Assembly: GCA_027658995.1 (NCBI GenBank)
Contig: JAQDQK010000001.1
Location: 248,001 to 312,000 of the forward strand
Source: Propionibacteriaceae bacterium AM104-82
GTDB taxonomy: Bacteria > Actinomycetota > Actinomycetes > Propionibacteriales > Propionibacteriaceae
DNA length: 64,000 bases
Reading direction: 5' to 3'
Shown here piece after piece: positions 15,062 to 34,530 of the stretch; within the stretch, counting starts at the first letter, position 1, and the number at the start of each line of letters is the position of its first letter. Made by a program: the position numbers and the translations under genes. A model generated the notes under the pieces. The model was not told the origin of the DNA. It worked only from the letters and a program-made list of their open reading frames with translations, and did not search any database.

Positions 15062-16141
15062 GTGTTGATCTCCCGCCAAGAGCCTCCCGCCGACGAGGGC
15101 GGGCCGGGTTACGAGCTGTACGAGTTCGACGCCCGCGAGTGGGACGCCGTCCTTGAGGACCTCTTCGGCACCAGCCTGCTCGGCCAGTCGGCGCGGCGCC
15201 GCTGGGCCGAGGGCCTCGAGCCGTCCATCACCACGCACCTGCTCGTGCCCGCACGCGAGGACGGCGAACTCGTCGGCCTCGCGCTGCTGGAACTGCCCCA
15301 GCGCGACAACACCCACCTTGCCTTCGTGTCGATCGTCGTGCCCGCGGCGCACCGTGGACGCGGCATCGGGGCGGCGCTGTTCGACGAGGCGGCCGCGATC
15401 GCCGAGGCCGACGGCAGGCCCAACCTCGAGATCTGGACCTGGGACGCCCTCGTCGAGCCCGGCCCCGGCACCATCTCGGCGCGACAGGGCGACGGGGCAA
15501 TCGACGCCGCGGCCCCGGGCGCCCGGTTCCTCCTCAAGTGCGGCTTCCAGCTGGTCCAGGTCGACACCATGTCCGGTTGGGAACTGCCTCCGCAGGCCGA
15601 GCTGGACGCGACCGCTGCCGAGGCGAGCGCGGCGACGCCCGATGGCTACCGCCTCGTCCACTGGCGCGGCGACACCCCTGAGCGTTGGCTCGACGACGCG
15701 GCGCTGCTGCAGGCGGCCATGAGCACCGACGCGCCGACGGGGGACTCCGACCTTCGCGCGGAGGTCGTCGACGCCGACCGGATCCGGGCAGTCGACCTCG
15801 GCAGACGCATCGGCGGCCTCGACCAACTGGTGACGGCCGTCGAGCACGACGGCACCCTCGTGGCCATCACGCGCCTCGTCCACGACGGGGAGCGCCCCCA
15901 GGTGGGCGACCAGTGGGACACGCTCGTGCTCGGGCCGCACCGGGGCAACGGGCTCGGCTGGCTCATGAAGACCGCCAACCACGCCGCGATCCGCGCGGCC
16001 TGGCCGGAGGTGACCACCCTCGTGACGGGCAACGCGTCGGAGAACCGGTGGATGCTTGCCATCAACCGAAGGCTCGGCTACCGACCGATCGCCGCCTCCG
16101 GGTGGTTCGAGCGACGCGCGGGCGACGATGGCGCTCAATAG
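15062..16141 (+). CDS. Tandem GNAT N-acetyltransferase
   Basis: A 359-residue protein with two GNAT folds. The first has the acetyl-CoA loop PAAHRGRGIGAALF (about 97-110). The second has LGPHRGNGLGWLMK (about 290-303) and ENRWMLAINRRLGYRPI near the end. Two-domain GNATs include mycothiol synthase MshD, but key MshD context is lacking, so the substrate stays open. Its last 14 bases overlap the following TetR gene, suggesting co-transcription with that regulator. Confidence 0.8.
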   Translation: MLISRQEPPADEGGPGYELYEFDAREWDAVLEDLFGTSLLGQSARRRWAEGLEPSITTHLLVPAREDGELVGLALLELPQRDNTHLAFVSIVVPAAHRGRGIGAALFDEAAAIAEADGRPNLEIWTWDALVEPGPGTISARQGDGAIDAAAPGARFLLKCGFQLVQVDTMSGWELPPQAELDATAAEASAATPDGYRLVHWRGDTPERWLDDAALLQAAMSTDAPTGDSDLRAEVVDADRIRAVDLGRRIGGLDQLVTAVEHDGTLVAITRLVHDGERPQVGDQWDTLVLGPHRGNGLGWLMKTANHAAIRAAWPEVTTLVTGNASENRWMLAINRRLGYRPIAASGWFERRAGDDGAQ

Positions 16142-16691
16142 GCGGGCCATCGTCGAGGCAGGGCTCGGCATCCTCGACGCGTACGGGCTCGGCGACCTCA
16201 GCATGCGCCGGGTCGCCGACATGCTGGGCGTGCAGGCCGGGGCGCTGTACTACCACGTGCCCAACAAGCAGTCGCTGCTCGCGGCGCTCAGCGACGAGAT
16301 CCTCTCCGAGGTGTCCGACCCGCCGGCCGGGGCTGCGGTCGCGGACTGGCTCGTCGAGTGGGCCGGGACCCTGCGTCGGGTGCTGCTCGGCAGGCGCGAC
16401 GCGGCGGAACTGGTCGCCTCGTCCCTCGCGCTCGGCCTCGGCGCCGTCGACCCGGCCGCCTCGGGCCGGGAGCGGCTGACGACGGACGGCGTCGAGCAAC
16501 CGGAGGCGAGCATGGCGGCGCTGCTGCACTTCGTGCTCGGCCACGTCGTGGAGGAGCAGACGCGCGCCCAGATGCACGCGCTCGGCGTCCTGGCCGACTT
16601 CGACGCGGCCGGGTCAGAGGCCCGCTTCGACTGGGGGCTCGGGATGATTGTGCGTGGCGTGAAACAAACCGTTCCCACAACGCCTGGATGA
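16128..16691 (+). CDS. TetR family regulator (TetR_C type)
   Basis: A 187-residue repressor-like protein. Start ATG 16128 gives MALNRRAIVEAGLGILDAYG, with the helix-turn-helix MRRVADMLGVQAGALYYHVPNKQ at about 25-47. The alanine-rich second half resembles the C-terminal drug-binding domain of tetracycline-repressor-type proteins. It overlaps the GNAT gene by 14 bases, so the GNAT enzyme may be one of its targets. No efflux pump adjoins it. The ligand is unknown. Confidence 0.85.
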   Translation: MALNRRAIVEAGLGILDAYGLGDLSMRRVADMLGVQAGALYYHVPNKQSLLAALSDEILSEVSDPPAGAAVADWLVEWAGTLRRVLLGRRDAAELVASSLALGLGAVDPAASGRERLTTDGVEQPEASMAALLHFVLGHVVEEQTRAQMHALGVLADFDAAGSEARFDWGLGMIVRGVKQTVPTTPG

Positions 16692-16695
16692 GAGT

Positions 16696-16701
16696 TAGGC
16701 T
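16696..16701 (+). promoter_or_regulatory. -10 box of the small lipoprotein gene
   Basis: TAGGCT is 6 nt before ATG 16708, leaving no room for a ribosome binding site. Confidence 0.5.
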
Positions 16702-16707
16702 GACACC

Positions 16708-20243
<3,536 letters not shown>

Positions 20244-20247
<4 letters not shown>

Positions 20248-21149
20248 GCCCCAGAACCGTGACGCAGCGCCACCCCGAGCTGCTGGCAAAGGCCAACACG
20301 CTGATCGAGGCCCTTCCGTGGCTCGCGGAGTACGCGGGTGAGACCGTCGTGATCAAGTACGGCGGCAACGCCATGACAGACGACGCGCTCAAGCGGGCGT
20401 TCGCGGAGGACGTGGTGTTCCTGCGCCGAGTCGGGCTCAAGCCGGTCGTGGTGCACGGCGGCGGCCCGCAGATCTCGTCGATGCTCGACAAGCTGCACAT
20501 CGACTCCGAGTTCCGCGGCGGCCTGCGGGTCACAACGCCCGAGGCGATGGACGTGGTGCGGATGGTGCTCGTCGGCCAGGTCGGCAGGGAACTGGTGAAC
20601 CTGATCAACCAGCACGGGCCGTTCGCGGTCGGGATGTCCGGCGAGGACGGTGGGCTGTTCACCGCGCGGAAGCGGGGCCTTGTCGTCGACGACGAGGAGG
20701 TCGACCTTGGGCTGGTGGGCGACGTCAAGAAGGTCGACCCCAGCTCGCTGAACGACCTGATCGCCGCGGGCCGGATCCCGGTGGTCGCGACGGTCGCGCC
20801 CGACGCCAACGGGCAGGTCCACAACGTCAACGGCGACACCGCGGCGGCGGCGCTCGCGGTCGCTCTGAAGGCCAAGCGCCTCGTGATGCTGACCAACGTG
20901 GCGGGCGTCTACGCCAACTACCCCGACGAGGACTCGATCATCACGCAGATCAACACCGAGGAGGTCCGCGGCCTGCTGCCGAGCCTCGACTCGGGGATGA
21001 TCCCCAAGATGGAGGCCTGCCTGCGGGCCGTCGAGGGCGGCGTCGCGTCCGCCACCGTGATCGACGGCCGCGTCCCGCACTGCCTGCTGCTCGAGATCTT
21101 CACGGACGAGGGCGTCGGCACCATGGTCACCAACGAGGAGTACGCATGA
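20244..21149 (+). CDS. argB: Acetylglutamate kinase
   Basis: Phosphorylates N-acetylglutamate, usually the arginine-inhibited control step. A 301-residue amino-acid kinase fold protein with [13 protein letters not shown] (ATP-binding Lys), [13 protein letters not shown] and [12 protein letters not shown]. The N-terminal extension before the kinase core (about 25 residues, containing the [17 protein letters not shown] helix) is typical of arginine-sensitive hexameric enzymes. ATGA overlaps join it to argJ and argD. Confidence 0.96.
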
Positions 21150-22310
21150 GCCAGGCCGACCTGCAGGGCCGCTACGCGGCCGTCATGATGAACGCGTTCG
21201 GTGCCCCGAAGCGGGTCTTCGCCCGCGGTGAGGGCGTCCACCTGTGGGACGAGGACGGCAACCGCTACACCGACCTGCTGTCGGGGCTCGCCGTGACGGG
21301 GCTCGGCCACGCGCATCCCGGCGTCACGGCCGCGATCGCCGGACAGTTGGGATCGCTCGGGCACGTCTCGAACTTCTTCGCGAGCGAGCCACAGGTGCGG
21401 CTCGCCGAACGCCTCGCGGCGCTCACCCTCGACCCCGGCGCGCGCGTCTTCTTCACCAACTCCGGCACCGAGGCCAACGAGGCGGCGTTCAAGCTGACCC
21501 GGCTGACGGGCCGCACCAAGGTGATCGCCATGGAGGGCTCCTTCCACGGCCGCACCATGGGCGCCCTGGCGCTGACCGCCAACCCCAAGTACCGCGAGCC
21601 GTTCGAACCGCTGCCCGGTGAGGTCGTCTTCGTGCCCTTCGGCGACGAGGCGGCGCTGCGCCAGGCAGCCGACGACCGGACCGCCGCCATCCTGATCGAG
21701 ACCGTGCAGGGCGAGAACGGCGTGGTGCCGGTGCCAGAGGGCTACCTGCAGGCGGCCCGCGGGATCGCAGACGAGGTCGACGCGCTGCTGTGGATCGACG
21801 AGGTCCAGACGGGCCTCGGGCGCTGCGGCGAGTACCTGGCGCACACCGCCGACGGCGTCACGGCCGACCTGATCACCCTCGCGAAGGGCCTCGGCAACGG
21901 GTTCCCCATCGGGGCGTGCATCGCGACGGGCAGGGCCGCGGACCTCCTGCAGCCCGGCCAGCACGGCACCACCTTCGGCGGCAACCCCGTCGCGGCGGCC
22001 GCGGGCAACGCGGTCCTCGACGCCCTCGAGGCGGGCGCGTTGGACAACGCGCGCGAGGTCGGCGCCTGGCTCGCCGCGGCGATCGAGGGCCTCGGCCACC
22101 CGCTCATCGGGTCCGTCCGGGGCAGGGGCATGCTGCTGGGGGTCGTGCTGACCTCCGACGTCGCGCCCCAGGTCGCAGACGCAGCGCTCGACGCGGGTTG
22201 GGTCATCAACGCGCCCCGCCCAGGGGTGCTGCGCCTTGCCCCGCCGCTGATCGCCACCAGGGACGACCTGCAGGGCTTCATCGACGCCCTGCCCGGACTC
22301 CTCGAAGGCC

Positions 22311-22318
<8 letters not shown>
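21146..22318 (+). CDS. argD: Acetylornithine aminotransferase
   Basis: A PLP enzyme converting N-acetylglutamate semialdehyde to N-acetylornithine; it may also serve in lysine synthesis. A 390-residue class III aminotransferase with [17 protein letters not shown], the [11 protein letters not shown] cofactor segment and the PLP lysine in [16 protein letters not shown] (about residue 248). It overlaps argB by four bases and argR by eight bases. In most actinobacteria argF would follow here; it does not. Confidence 0.95.
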
Positions 22319-24214
<1,896 letters not shown>

Positions 24215-24243
24215 GCCGACGGGCCTTATCGCCGGGCGATCAG

Positions 24244-24249
24244 TATGCT
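24244..24249 (+). promoter_or_regulatory. -10 box of tyrS
   Basis: TATGCT is 7 nt before GTG 24257. This makes the in-frame ATG at 24245, which overlaps the box, an unlikely start. Confidence 0.5.
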
Positions 24250-24256
24250 GTGGCGC

Positions 24257-25510
24257 GTGAATGCACTGCTTGATGACCTTCAATGGCGTGGGCTGATCGC
24301 CCACTCGACCGACCTGGACGCCCTCGGGGCGCACCTGGACGAAGGACCCGTCAAGTTCTATGTGGGCTTCGACCCGACCGCCCAGAGCGTGCACACCGGC
24401 AACCTCGTCCAGATCCTGCTCGCCAAGCGCCTCCAGGACGCAGGCCATCAGCCCTTCCTGCTGGTGGGCGGCGCGACCGGCCTGATCGGCGACCCGAAGG
24501 AGTCGGGCGAGCGGGTGATGAACTCCAAGGAACTCGTCCACGAGTGGGTCGACAAGATCCGCTCGCAGGTCAGTCGGTTCGTCTCCTTCGAGGGGGACAA
24601 CGCCGCGACGATGGTCAACAACTACGACTGGACCGCCGAGATGTCGGTGCTCGACTTCCTGCGCGACGTCGGCAAGCACTTCCCGGTGAACCGGATGCTC
24701 GCCCGCGACGTAGTGGCGCGCCGCCTGGACGCGGGCATCTCCTACACCGAGTTCTCCTACGTGCTGCTGCAGTCGATGGACTACCGCGAGCTGAACCGCA
24801 GGCACGGCGTCACGATGCAGACCGGCGGCTCCGACCAGTGGGGCAACATCGCCGCCGGTGTCGAACTGCTGCGCCGCAGCGACCAGGTGAAGGTGCACGC
24901 GATGGCGACGCCGCTGCTCACGAAGGCCGACGGCACCAAGTTCGGCAAGACCGAGGCGGGCACCGTCTGGCTCGACCCGAGCCTCACCTCGCCCTACGCG
25001 ATGTACCAGTTCTTCCTGAACGCGGAGGACGCGAAGGTCGTCGACTACCTCAAGGTGTTCTCGTTCCGCAGCCGCGAGGAGATCGAGGCGCTGGAGCAGG
25101 CGACGCTCGAGGCCCCGTTCAAGCGCGAGGCGCAGCGGGCCCTTGCCGACGACGTCACCGACATCGTGCACGGTCGAGCGGAGCGTGAGGCCGCCGTCGC
25201 CGCCTCGGCCGCCATCTTCGGTCGCGGCGAGTTGGGTGAACTCAGCGAGGCGACCCTTGCGTCGGTGCTGCGGGAGGTGGGCGGCTCGCAGGTCGCCGCG
25301 GACGCGACCGTCGTCGACGCGCTCGTCGCCGCGGGGGTTGTGGAGTCCAAGGGTGCGGCGCGTCGCGCCATCGCCGAGGGCGGCGCCTACCTGAACAACG
25401 AACGCATCGAGGACGCCGACCTGGTGCTGAGCCCCGAGGCACTGCTGCACGGCAGGTACGCGGTGCTTCGCCGGGGCCGCAAGACGGTCGGCATCGCCGA
25501 GCGCGTCTGA
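24257..25510 (+). CDS. tyrS: Tyrosyl-tRNA synthetase
   Basis: A class I synthetase that charges tRNA-Tyr. The HIGH motif appears as SVHTGNL (near residue 45) and KMSKS as KFGKTEAG (near 230). MQTGGSDQWGNI is the tyrosine-binding segment. The C-terminal S4-like RNA-binding domain contains VESKGAARRAIAEGGAYLNN. GTG 24257 is preferred over ATG 24245 because of the -10 box, giving 417 residues. It is the last gene before the rrn region on this strand. Confidence 0.95.
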   Translation: MNALLDDLQWRGLIAHSTDLDALGAHLDEGPVKFYVGFDPTAQSVHTGNLVQILLAKRLQDAGHQPFLLVGGATGLIGDPKESGERVMNSKELVHEWVDKIRSQVSRFVSFEGDNAATMVNNYDWTAEMSVLDFLRDVGKHFPVNRMLARDVVARRLDAGISYTEFSYVLLQSMDYRELNRRHGVTMQTGGSDQWGNIAAGVELLRRSDQVKVHAMATPLLTKADGTKFGKTEAGTVWLDPSLTSPYAMYQFFLNAEDAKVVDYLKVFSFRSREEIEALEQATLEAPFKREAQRALADDVTDIVHGRAEREAAVAASAAIFGRGELGELSEATLASVLREVGGSQVAADATVVDALVAAGVVESKGAARRAIAEGGAYLNNERIEDADLVLSPEALLHGRYAVLRRGRKTVGIAERV

Positions 25511-25513
25511 GGA

Positions 25514-26731
25514 TCAGCTCCGCTCGGTCAGCCCCTCCACGTGGAGGGCGTTGACGCGGGCACGGGTACGGGCCGCCGACTCCACCATCGCGTTGGAGCC
25601 GGCGGCCCCCTTCTTCACCTCGTCGGGGATCAGCAGCACCCTGGCGGGCCTGCCTCCACTGCGCTTGGTGATCATCGTGGGGGCGTACTCGGCCTCGGTC
25701 GCGACGAAGCGGCCGTCGGCTCCCTGGGTGAAGCGCACCTGCGCCACGTACCCGTCATAGGTATAGGGCTGTGAAGGCCCGCTCGCGGCGATCAGGTTGC
25801 CCATCCCGTAGAAGACCCACTTGCCGTTGACCCGGTCGACGGGTTGCACGACGTGGGCGTGCTGGCCGAAGACCAGGTCGACGTCTGGTGAGGCGGTGAC
25901 GACGGAGGCGAAGTCGGTCTGTTGCCTGTTGAGGGTGGCGGAGTACTCCTCGCCGGCGTGCATGTGGACGGTCACGATGTCTGCGCCCGCCTCGCGCGCC
26001 TTCCGCGCCATCGCGAGCGTCGCGCCTGCATCGAGGAGGTTGACGGCCCACTCCCGCCCCTTCGGCCGGGCGATGCCGTTGAGGCCGAAGGTCTGGCTGA
26101 TCACCGCGATCCGGACGCCGTCCTTGGTGGTGAAGATCACGGGGGTGCGGGACTCGGCCTCGGTCGCGAAGCTGCCGCTGGTCATGATGGCGTTGGCGTG
26201 GTGCACCTCGAGGGTGCGCACGAGGCCGTCCCATCCGGCATCCATGGTGTGGTTGGACGCGGTGGTGCACAGATCCCATCCGGTGGCGGCGATGCCGGCG
26301 GCGACCTCCGGCGGAACAGCGAAGGTCGGATAGTTGGAGAAGGGGCCGCCCGGGGGAGCGAACGGCACCTCCGAATGGCACACCGCCAGGTCCGCGGCAC
26401 TCACGTAGTCGCGAAGGCTCGCGAGCTGGGGCGCGAAGTCCATCCGCCCGCCGCCATCTGCCTTGGCCTGCTGCCACAGGGTGTTGTGCCACAGCAGATC
26501 GCCGCTGATGTTGATGGTGGCCGTGCGTGGCGCCTCAGGCTCCGTCACCGCCACCGACCCATCGGCCCCGCCGGGTGAGCCGGCACCAGGTACGGACGCC
26601 GAGGGAGAGGGCGGCCACGGAGGCAGGGGGAGAGCCTCATCCCCTGGAGGGGAGAGATCGGGGGCGCACGAGACGGTGACGGCCACGGCTATGACGGCGA
26701 CCAGCGCTCGTGACGGGGACCAGATCCTCAT
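25514..26731 (-). CDS. CapA-like (PGA_cap) metallophosphatase-fold lipoprotein
   Basis: A 405-residue protein with a probable lipoprotein signal peptide ending VTVSC (Cys 22), then a Pro/Gly-rich linker to about residue 70. The CapA domain follows: NISGDLLWHN, AVCHSEVPF, TASNHTMDAGWDGL (Asn-His), VHMHAGEEYS and FGQHAHVVQPVD, all metal-site motifs of this calcineurin-like fold. CapA proteins are linked to poly-gamma-glutamate or capsule anchoring, but no capB/capC is here, so a role in surface polymer handling is only inferred. It converges with tyrS. Confidence 0.85.
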   Translation of the reverse strand: MRIWSPSRALVAVIAVAVTVSCAPDLSPPGDEALPLPPWPPSPSASVPGAGSPGGADGSVAVTEPEAPRTATINISGDLLWHNTLWQQAKADGGGRMDFAPQLASLRDYVSAADLAVCHSEVPFAPPGGPFSNYPTFAVPPEVAAGIAATGWDLCTTASNHTMDAGWDGLVRTLEVHHANAIMTSGSFATEAESRTPVIFTTKDGVRIAVISQTFGLNGIARPKGREWAVNLLDAGATLAMARKAREAGADIVTVHMHAGEEYSATLNRQQTDFASVVTASPDVDLVFGQHAHVVQPVDRVNGKWVFYGMGNLIAASGPSQPYTYDGYVAQVRFTQGADGRFVATEAEYAPTMITKRSGGRPARVLLIPDEVKKGAAGSNAMVESAARTRARVNALHVEGLTERS

Positions 26732-26737
26732 GGCATC

Positions 26738-26743
26738 ACCCTA
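26738..26743 (-). promoter_or_regulatory. -10 box of the CapA-like gene
   Basis: TAGGGT on the minus strand is 6 nt before ATG 26731, another leaderless-type start. Confidence 0.5.
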
Positions 26744-26830
26744 AGGGGCGCCCCGGCTAGGCCCGATGGAGGGGTGCGGAGCGCCCAAATGCTGTCTGAC
26801 AAGGGTGACTGCCACGACGGCGACCACGAT

Positions 26831-26859
26831 TTGCGGGGCCCTCGAGGGCTGTGTATAGT
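26831..26859 (+). promoter_or_regulatory. rrn promoter P0 (most distal)
   Basis: TTGCGG (26831-26836) and TATAGT (26854-26859) with 17 bp spacing. It lies about 750 bp before 16S rRNA and differs from the three tandem copies downstream. Confidence 0.55.
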
Positions 26860-27088
26860 TTCTCAAGCTCCCTCGGTGAACCGGACGGAAACGGCCGGAC
26901 CAGGAGCCACCACCCCATCTCAATGTCGCGGGCGAGTGTGCGTTCGAAATGAACCCGCTCAAGGTCCGGGCTACGAGCATGGCCTCAGCAGGGCCGATTT
27001 GATCGGCAGGCAGGGGAACGGTAGTGTTAGCCAGGCTGCTTCGGCAGTCACCAACAACTCAACAGCGGTCGGCCTCGAACCAGCCGGT

Positions 27089-27117
27089 TTGACAAGCCGA
27101 GATCGACAAAGTAAAGT
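27089..27117 (+). promoter_or_regulatory. rrn promoter P1
   Basis: TTGACA (27089-27094), 17 bp, TAAAGT (27112-27117). The -35 is consensus and the -10 nearly so. Confidence 0.8.
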
Positions 27118-27213
27118 TGGTCAGGTTGCGCCAAGCAACAGACCAACGGTAAAACACCTAGTCAACTAGGGTTTCACCACTACTTCGGAGCATCTCAGCC
27201 ACGTCGAAGCGAT

Positions 27214-27242
27214 TTGACAGGCCGAACGCCAGCAAGTAAAGT
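27214..27242 (+). promoter_or_regulatory. rrn promoter P2
   Basis: TTGACA (27214-27219), 17 bp, TAAAGT (27237-27242); the same boxes and spacing as P1, 125 bp downstream of it. The sequence CAAGTAAAGTTG around the -10 is shared with P3. Confidence 0.8.
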
Positions 27243-27302
27243 TGGACGAGTCGCCTAGCGACTCAAACACAACTCAACGGAGCTAGCGGGAATCAAGCGA
27301 GT

Positions 27303-27331
27303 TTGACAAGCGAGATTCAAGCAAGTAAAGT
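27303..27331 (+). promoter_or_regulatory. rrn promoter P3
   Basis: TTGACA (27303-27308), 17 bp, TAAAGT (27326-27331), 89 bp after P2 and about 275 bp before 16S rRNA. Three near-identical strong promoters imply growth-rate-driven rRNA output from one operon. Confidence 0.8.
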
Positions 27332-27605
27332 TGATCGAGTTGCCCCAAGCGGAAAACGAGCGAAAAACAGCTCGATGGAAGCGCGGGACGCACCCGAAAC
27401 TTGAGAACTCAACAGCGTGCTTAAAGTCAATGCCAAATACAATGCACATTGCAAGGCTTGCCTTGCAGTTGCGAACCCGTCTACATGATGCAAATCATGT
27501 AACGGATTCCTTTGAAAATATTGATAGATCCAGCAATGGAACTCTGTCAGTATCAAACTAAGTTGATGGTTAAGCGGTCTCTTCGGAGTCCGTGCCAATA
27601 ATTTT

Positions 27606-32534
<4,929 letters not shown>

Positions 32535-32544
<10 letters not shown>

Positions 32545-32569
32545 ACAAAGATGCTACGCGTCCACTGTG
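32535..32569 (+). other. Right arm of the 23S rRNA processing stem
   Basis: GCTTGTTTCTACAAAGATGC followed by TACGCGTCCACTGTG pairs with 29421-29457. The remaining 68 bp up to 5S rRNA contain nothing else recognisable. Confidence 0.75.
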
Positions 32570-32637
32570 AGGTTCCCGAGATACGGTCGGGAGCACGATA
32601 TAACTGAATGTCTGTGCCCTGACGCTATCTCAATAGT

Positions 32638-32755
32638 GTTTCGGTGGCCATAGCGAGAGGGAAACACCCGGTCCCATCCCGAACCCGGAAGTTAAGCCTC
32701 TCAGCGCCGATGGTACTGCAGCGGGGACGCTGTGGGAGACTAGGACGCCGCCGGA
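32638..32755 (+). rRNA. rrf: 5S ribosomal RNA
   Basis: About 118 nt, from GTTTCGGTGGCCATAGCG to GGACGCCGCCGGA. Conserved CCCGAACCCGGAAGTTAAGC and GCCGATGGTACTGC are present, and the two ends pair. It is the last gene of the rrn operon. Confidence 0.97.
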
Positions 32756-32763
32756 CTTCTTAC

Positions 32764-32795
32764 AAAAACCCCCCGACTTATGTCGGGGGGTTTTT
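32764..32795 (+). terminator. Terminator of the rrn operon
   Basis: AAAAACCCCCCGAC, loop TTAT, GTCGGGGGGTTTTT: a perfect 14-bp stem with a T-run on both strands, so it can work in either direction. It is the most canonical intrinsic terminator in the window. Confidence 0.95.
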
Positions 32796-32886
32796 GCATT
32801 TCCGGGGCCTTTTGCCTGCCTCGAGGACGTCCGGCGTGGAGCTGGTGAGTTAGGTGATCCGCTGCCGGTTTGGGATGATAGGCAGC

Positions 32887-34530
32887 ATGTCTGAGCAGAA
32901 CGATTCCAACCAGGGCCGGCCCTCGTCGAGCGGTGGTCGCGGCGACGACCGGAGGCCCTACAACCGGGATCGGCGCGACGATGACCGTCGCGGCCCTCGC
33001 CGTGACGACGATCGCAAACCCTTCAACCGTGACCGCCGAGACGATGACCGTCGCGGCCCCCGGCGCGACGATGACAGGAAGCCGTTCAACCGCGATCGTC
33101 GCGACGATGACCGTCGCGGCCCGCGCAGGGACGACGACCGGAAGCCGTTCAACCGCGACCGCCGCGACGACCGCGGCCCCCGTCGGGACGACGATCGGAA
33201 GCCGTTCAACCGGGATCGTCGCGACGACGATCGCCGCGGCCCCCGTCGCGACGACGACCGTCGAGGTCCCCGTCGAGATGACGAGCGTCGCCCGTACAAC
33301 CGCGACGACCGCGGCCCCCGCCGCGACGACGACCGGAAGCCGTACAACCGTGACGACCGTGGCCCCCGCCGCGACGACGACCGCAGGCCGTTCAACCGTG
33401 ACCGTCGTGACGATGATCGTCGCGGCTCGCGCCGGGACGACGACCGTAGGCCGTTCAACCGTGACGACCGCGGCCCCCGCGGAGATGACGATCGTCGTGG
33501 CTGGCGTGGCGAGGGGGAGGAGCGGGAGCGCCGCTTCCACCCGGGCACCGAGGCGCGCGCCGACGAGCCCGACACCCCGCAGGACTACGTGGAGAACGAA
33601 CTGCCGTTCGGCGTGCGCGCGGAACTGAAGAGTCTGCCGAAGGACCTGGCCGACATCGTGGGCGCCCACATCTGGGCCGCCGGTCACCTGATCGACGAGG
33701 ACCCCGACCTCGCCTTCCGCCACGCGGAGGCCGCGCGCCGCAGGGCCGGCCGACTGCCGATCGTCCGTGAGGCCGCCGCGGAGACCGCCTATGCCGCCGG
33801 GGAGTACGCCATCGCGCTGCGCGAGTTCCGCGCCATCCGCCGGATGAGCGGCGGCGACGACCTGCTGCCGGTGATCGCGGACTGCGAGCGTGCGCTCGGC
33901 AGGCATCGCGACGCGCTGGCCGTGCTTGCCGAACTGGACCCCGCGACCCGCAACATCGAACTGCGGATCGAGTGCCTCCTGGTGGAGGCCGGGATCCGTG
34001 ACGACCTGGGCCAGCGGGCCGAGGCACTTCGCCTGCTGAAGGCGGCCATCGGCCGCAAGATCGGCGCGCCCGGCGCGCAGGCGCGGCTTCGCTACGCCTA
34101 CGCCGACCTGCTCGAGCAGCAGGGCGACCTTGAGGGCGCCCGCGAGTGGTTCACCTCCGCGGCGGCCCTCGACAGGCATGCCGACCTCGACGTGGCCGAT
34201 CGGATCGCCTCGATCGACGGCGTCGTGCTGCCCGACTTCGCCGAGGACGAGGACGATCTCGAGGAGGACGAGGACCTCGACGAGGAGGACGAGGACCTCG
34301 AGGAAGACGACGAACTCGAGGAAGACGACGAACTCGAAGACGACGAGGACGACTCCGACGAAGAGGACCAGGAAGAGGACCTCGACGAGCAGGACGGCGA
34401 CTCCGACGAGTCCCTCGAGGACGAAGAGGACGACCAGGCCGAGGACGACGACGCGACCCCGGTCGCCGAGGACGAGGCGGCCGACGATAGCCTGGAGCCG
34501 ACCGACGACGAGGGGGACGAGCGGGAATGA
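32887..34530 (+). CDS. Arg/Asp repeat protein with TPR-like core and acidic tail
   Basis: A 547-residue protein in three parts. Residues about 20-205 are near-exact repeats of a 21-residue unit built from DDDRKPFNRDRR and DDDRRGPRR, a disordered polyampholyte. Residues about 230-445 form a helical TPR-like domain with YAAGEYAIALREFRAIRRM and YADLLEQQGDLEGAREWFTS. The last 90 residues are almost all Glu and Asp. ATG 32887 is preferred to an upstream in-frame start. The core corresponds to the TPR protein found before the HAD gene in mycobacteria (Rv1691 position, from memory). ATGA links it to the HAD gene. Such tails and repeats suggest RNA or ribosome binding, unproven. Confidence 0.85.
   Translation: MSEQNDSNQGRPSSSGGRGDDRRPYNRDRRDDDRRGPRRDDDRKPFNRDRRDDDRRGPRRDDDRKPFNRDRRDDDRRGPRRDDDRKPFNRDRRDDRGPRRDDDRKPFNRDRRDDDRRGPRRDDDRRGPRRDDERRPYNRDDRGPRRDDDRKPYNRDDRGPRRDDDRRPFNRDRRDDDRRGSRRDDDRRPFNRDDRGPRGDDDRRGWRGEGEERERRFHPGTEARADEPDTPQDYVENELPFGVRAELKSLPKDLADIVGAHIWAAGHLIDEDPDLAFRHAEAARRRAGRLPIVREAAAETAYAAGEYAIALREFRAIRRMSGGDDLLPVIADCERALGRHRDALAVLAELDPATRNIELRIECLLVEAGIRDDLGQRAEALRLLKAAIGRKIGAPGAQARLRYAYADLLEQQGDLEGAREWFTSAAALDRHADLDVADRIASIDGVVLPDFAEDEDDLEEDEDLDEEDEDLEEDDELEEDDELEDDEDDSDEEDQEEDLDEQDGDSDESLEDEEDDQAEDDDATPVAEDEAADDSLEPTDDEGDERE

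Larger units (their letters stand above)
26860..27605 (+). other. Long rRNA leader with tandem promoters, no gene
   Basis: About 750 bp between the distal promoter and 16S rRNA. It is far more AT-rich than the rest of the window and contains no plausible gene. CTTGAGAACTCAACAGCGTG at 27401-27420 is partly repeated in the 16S-23S spacer at 29410 and looks like an antitermination or processing element. Confidence 0.6.
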
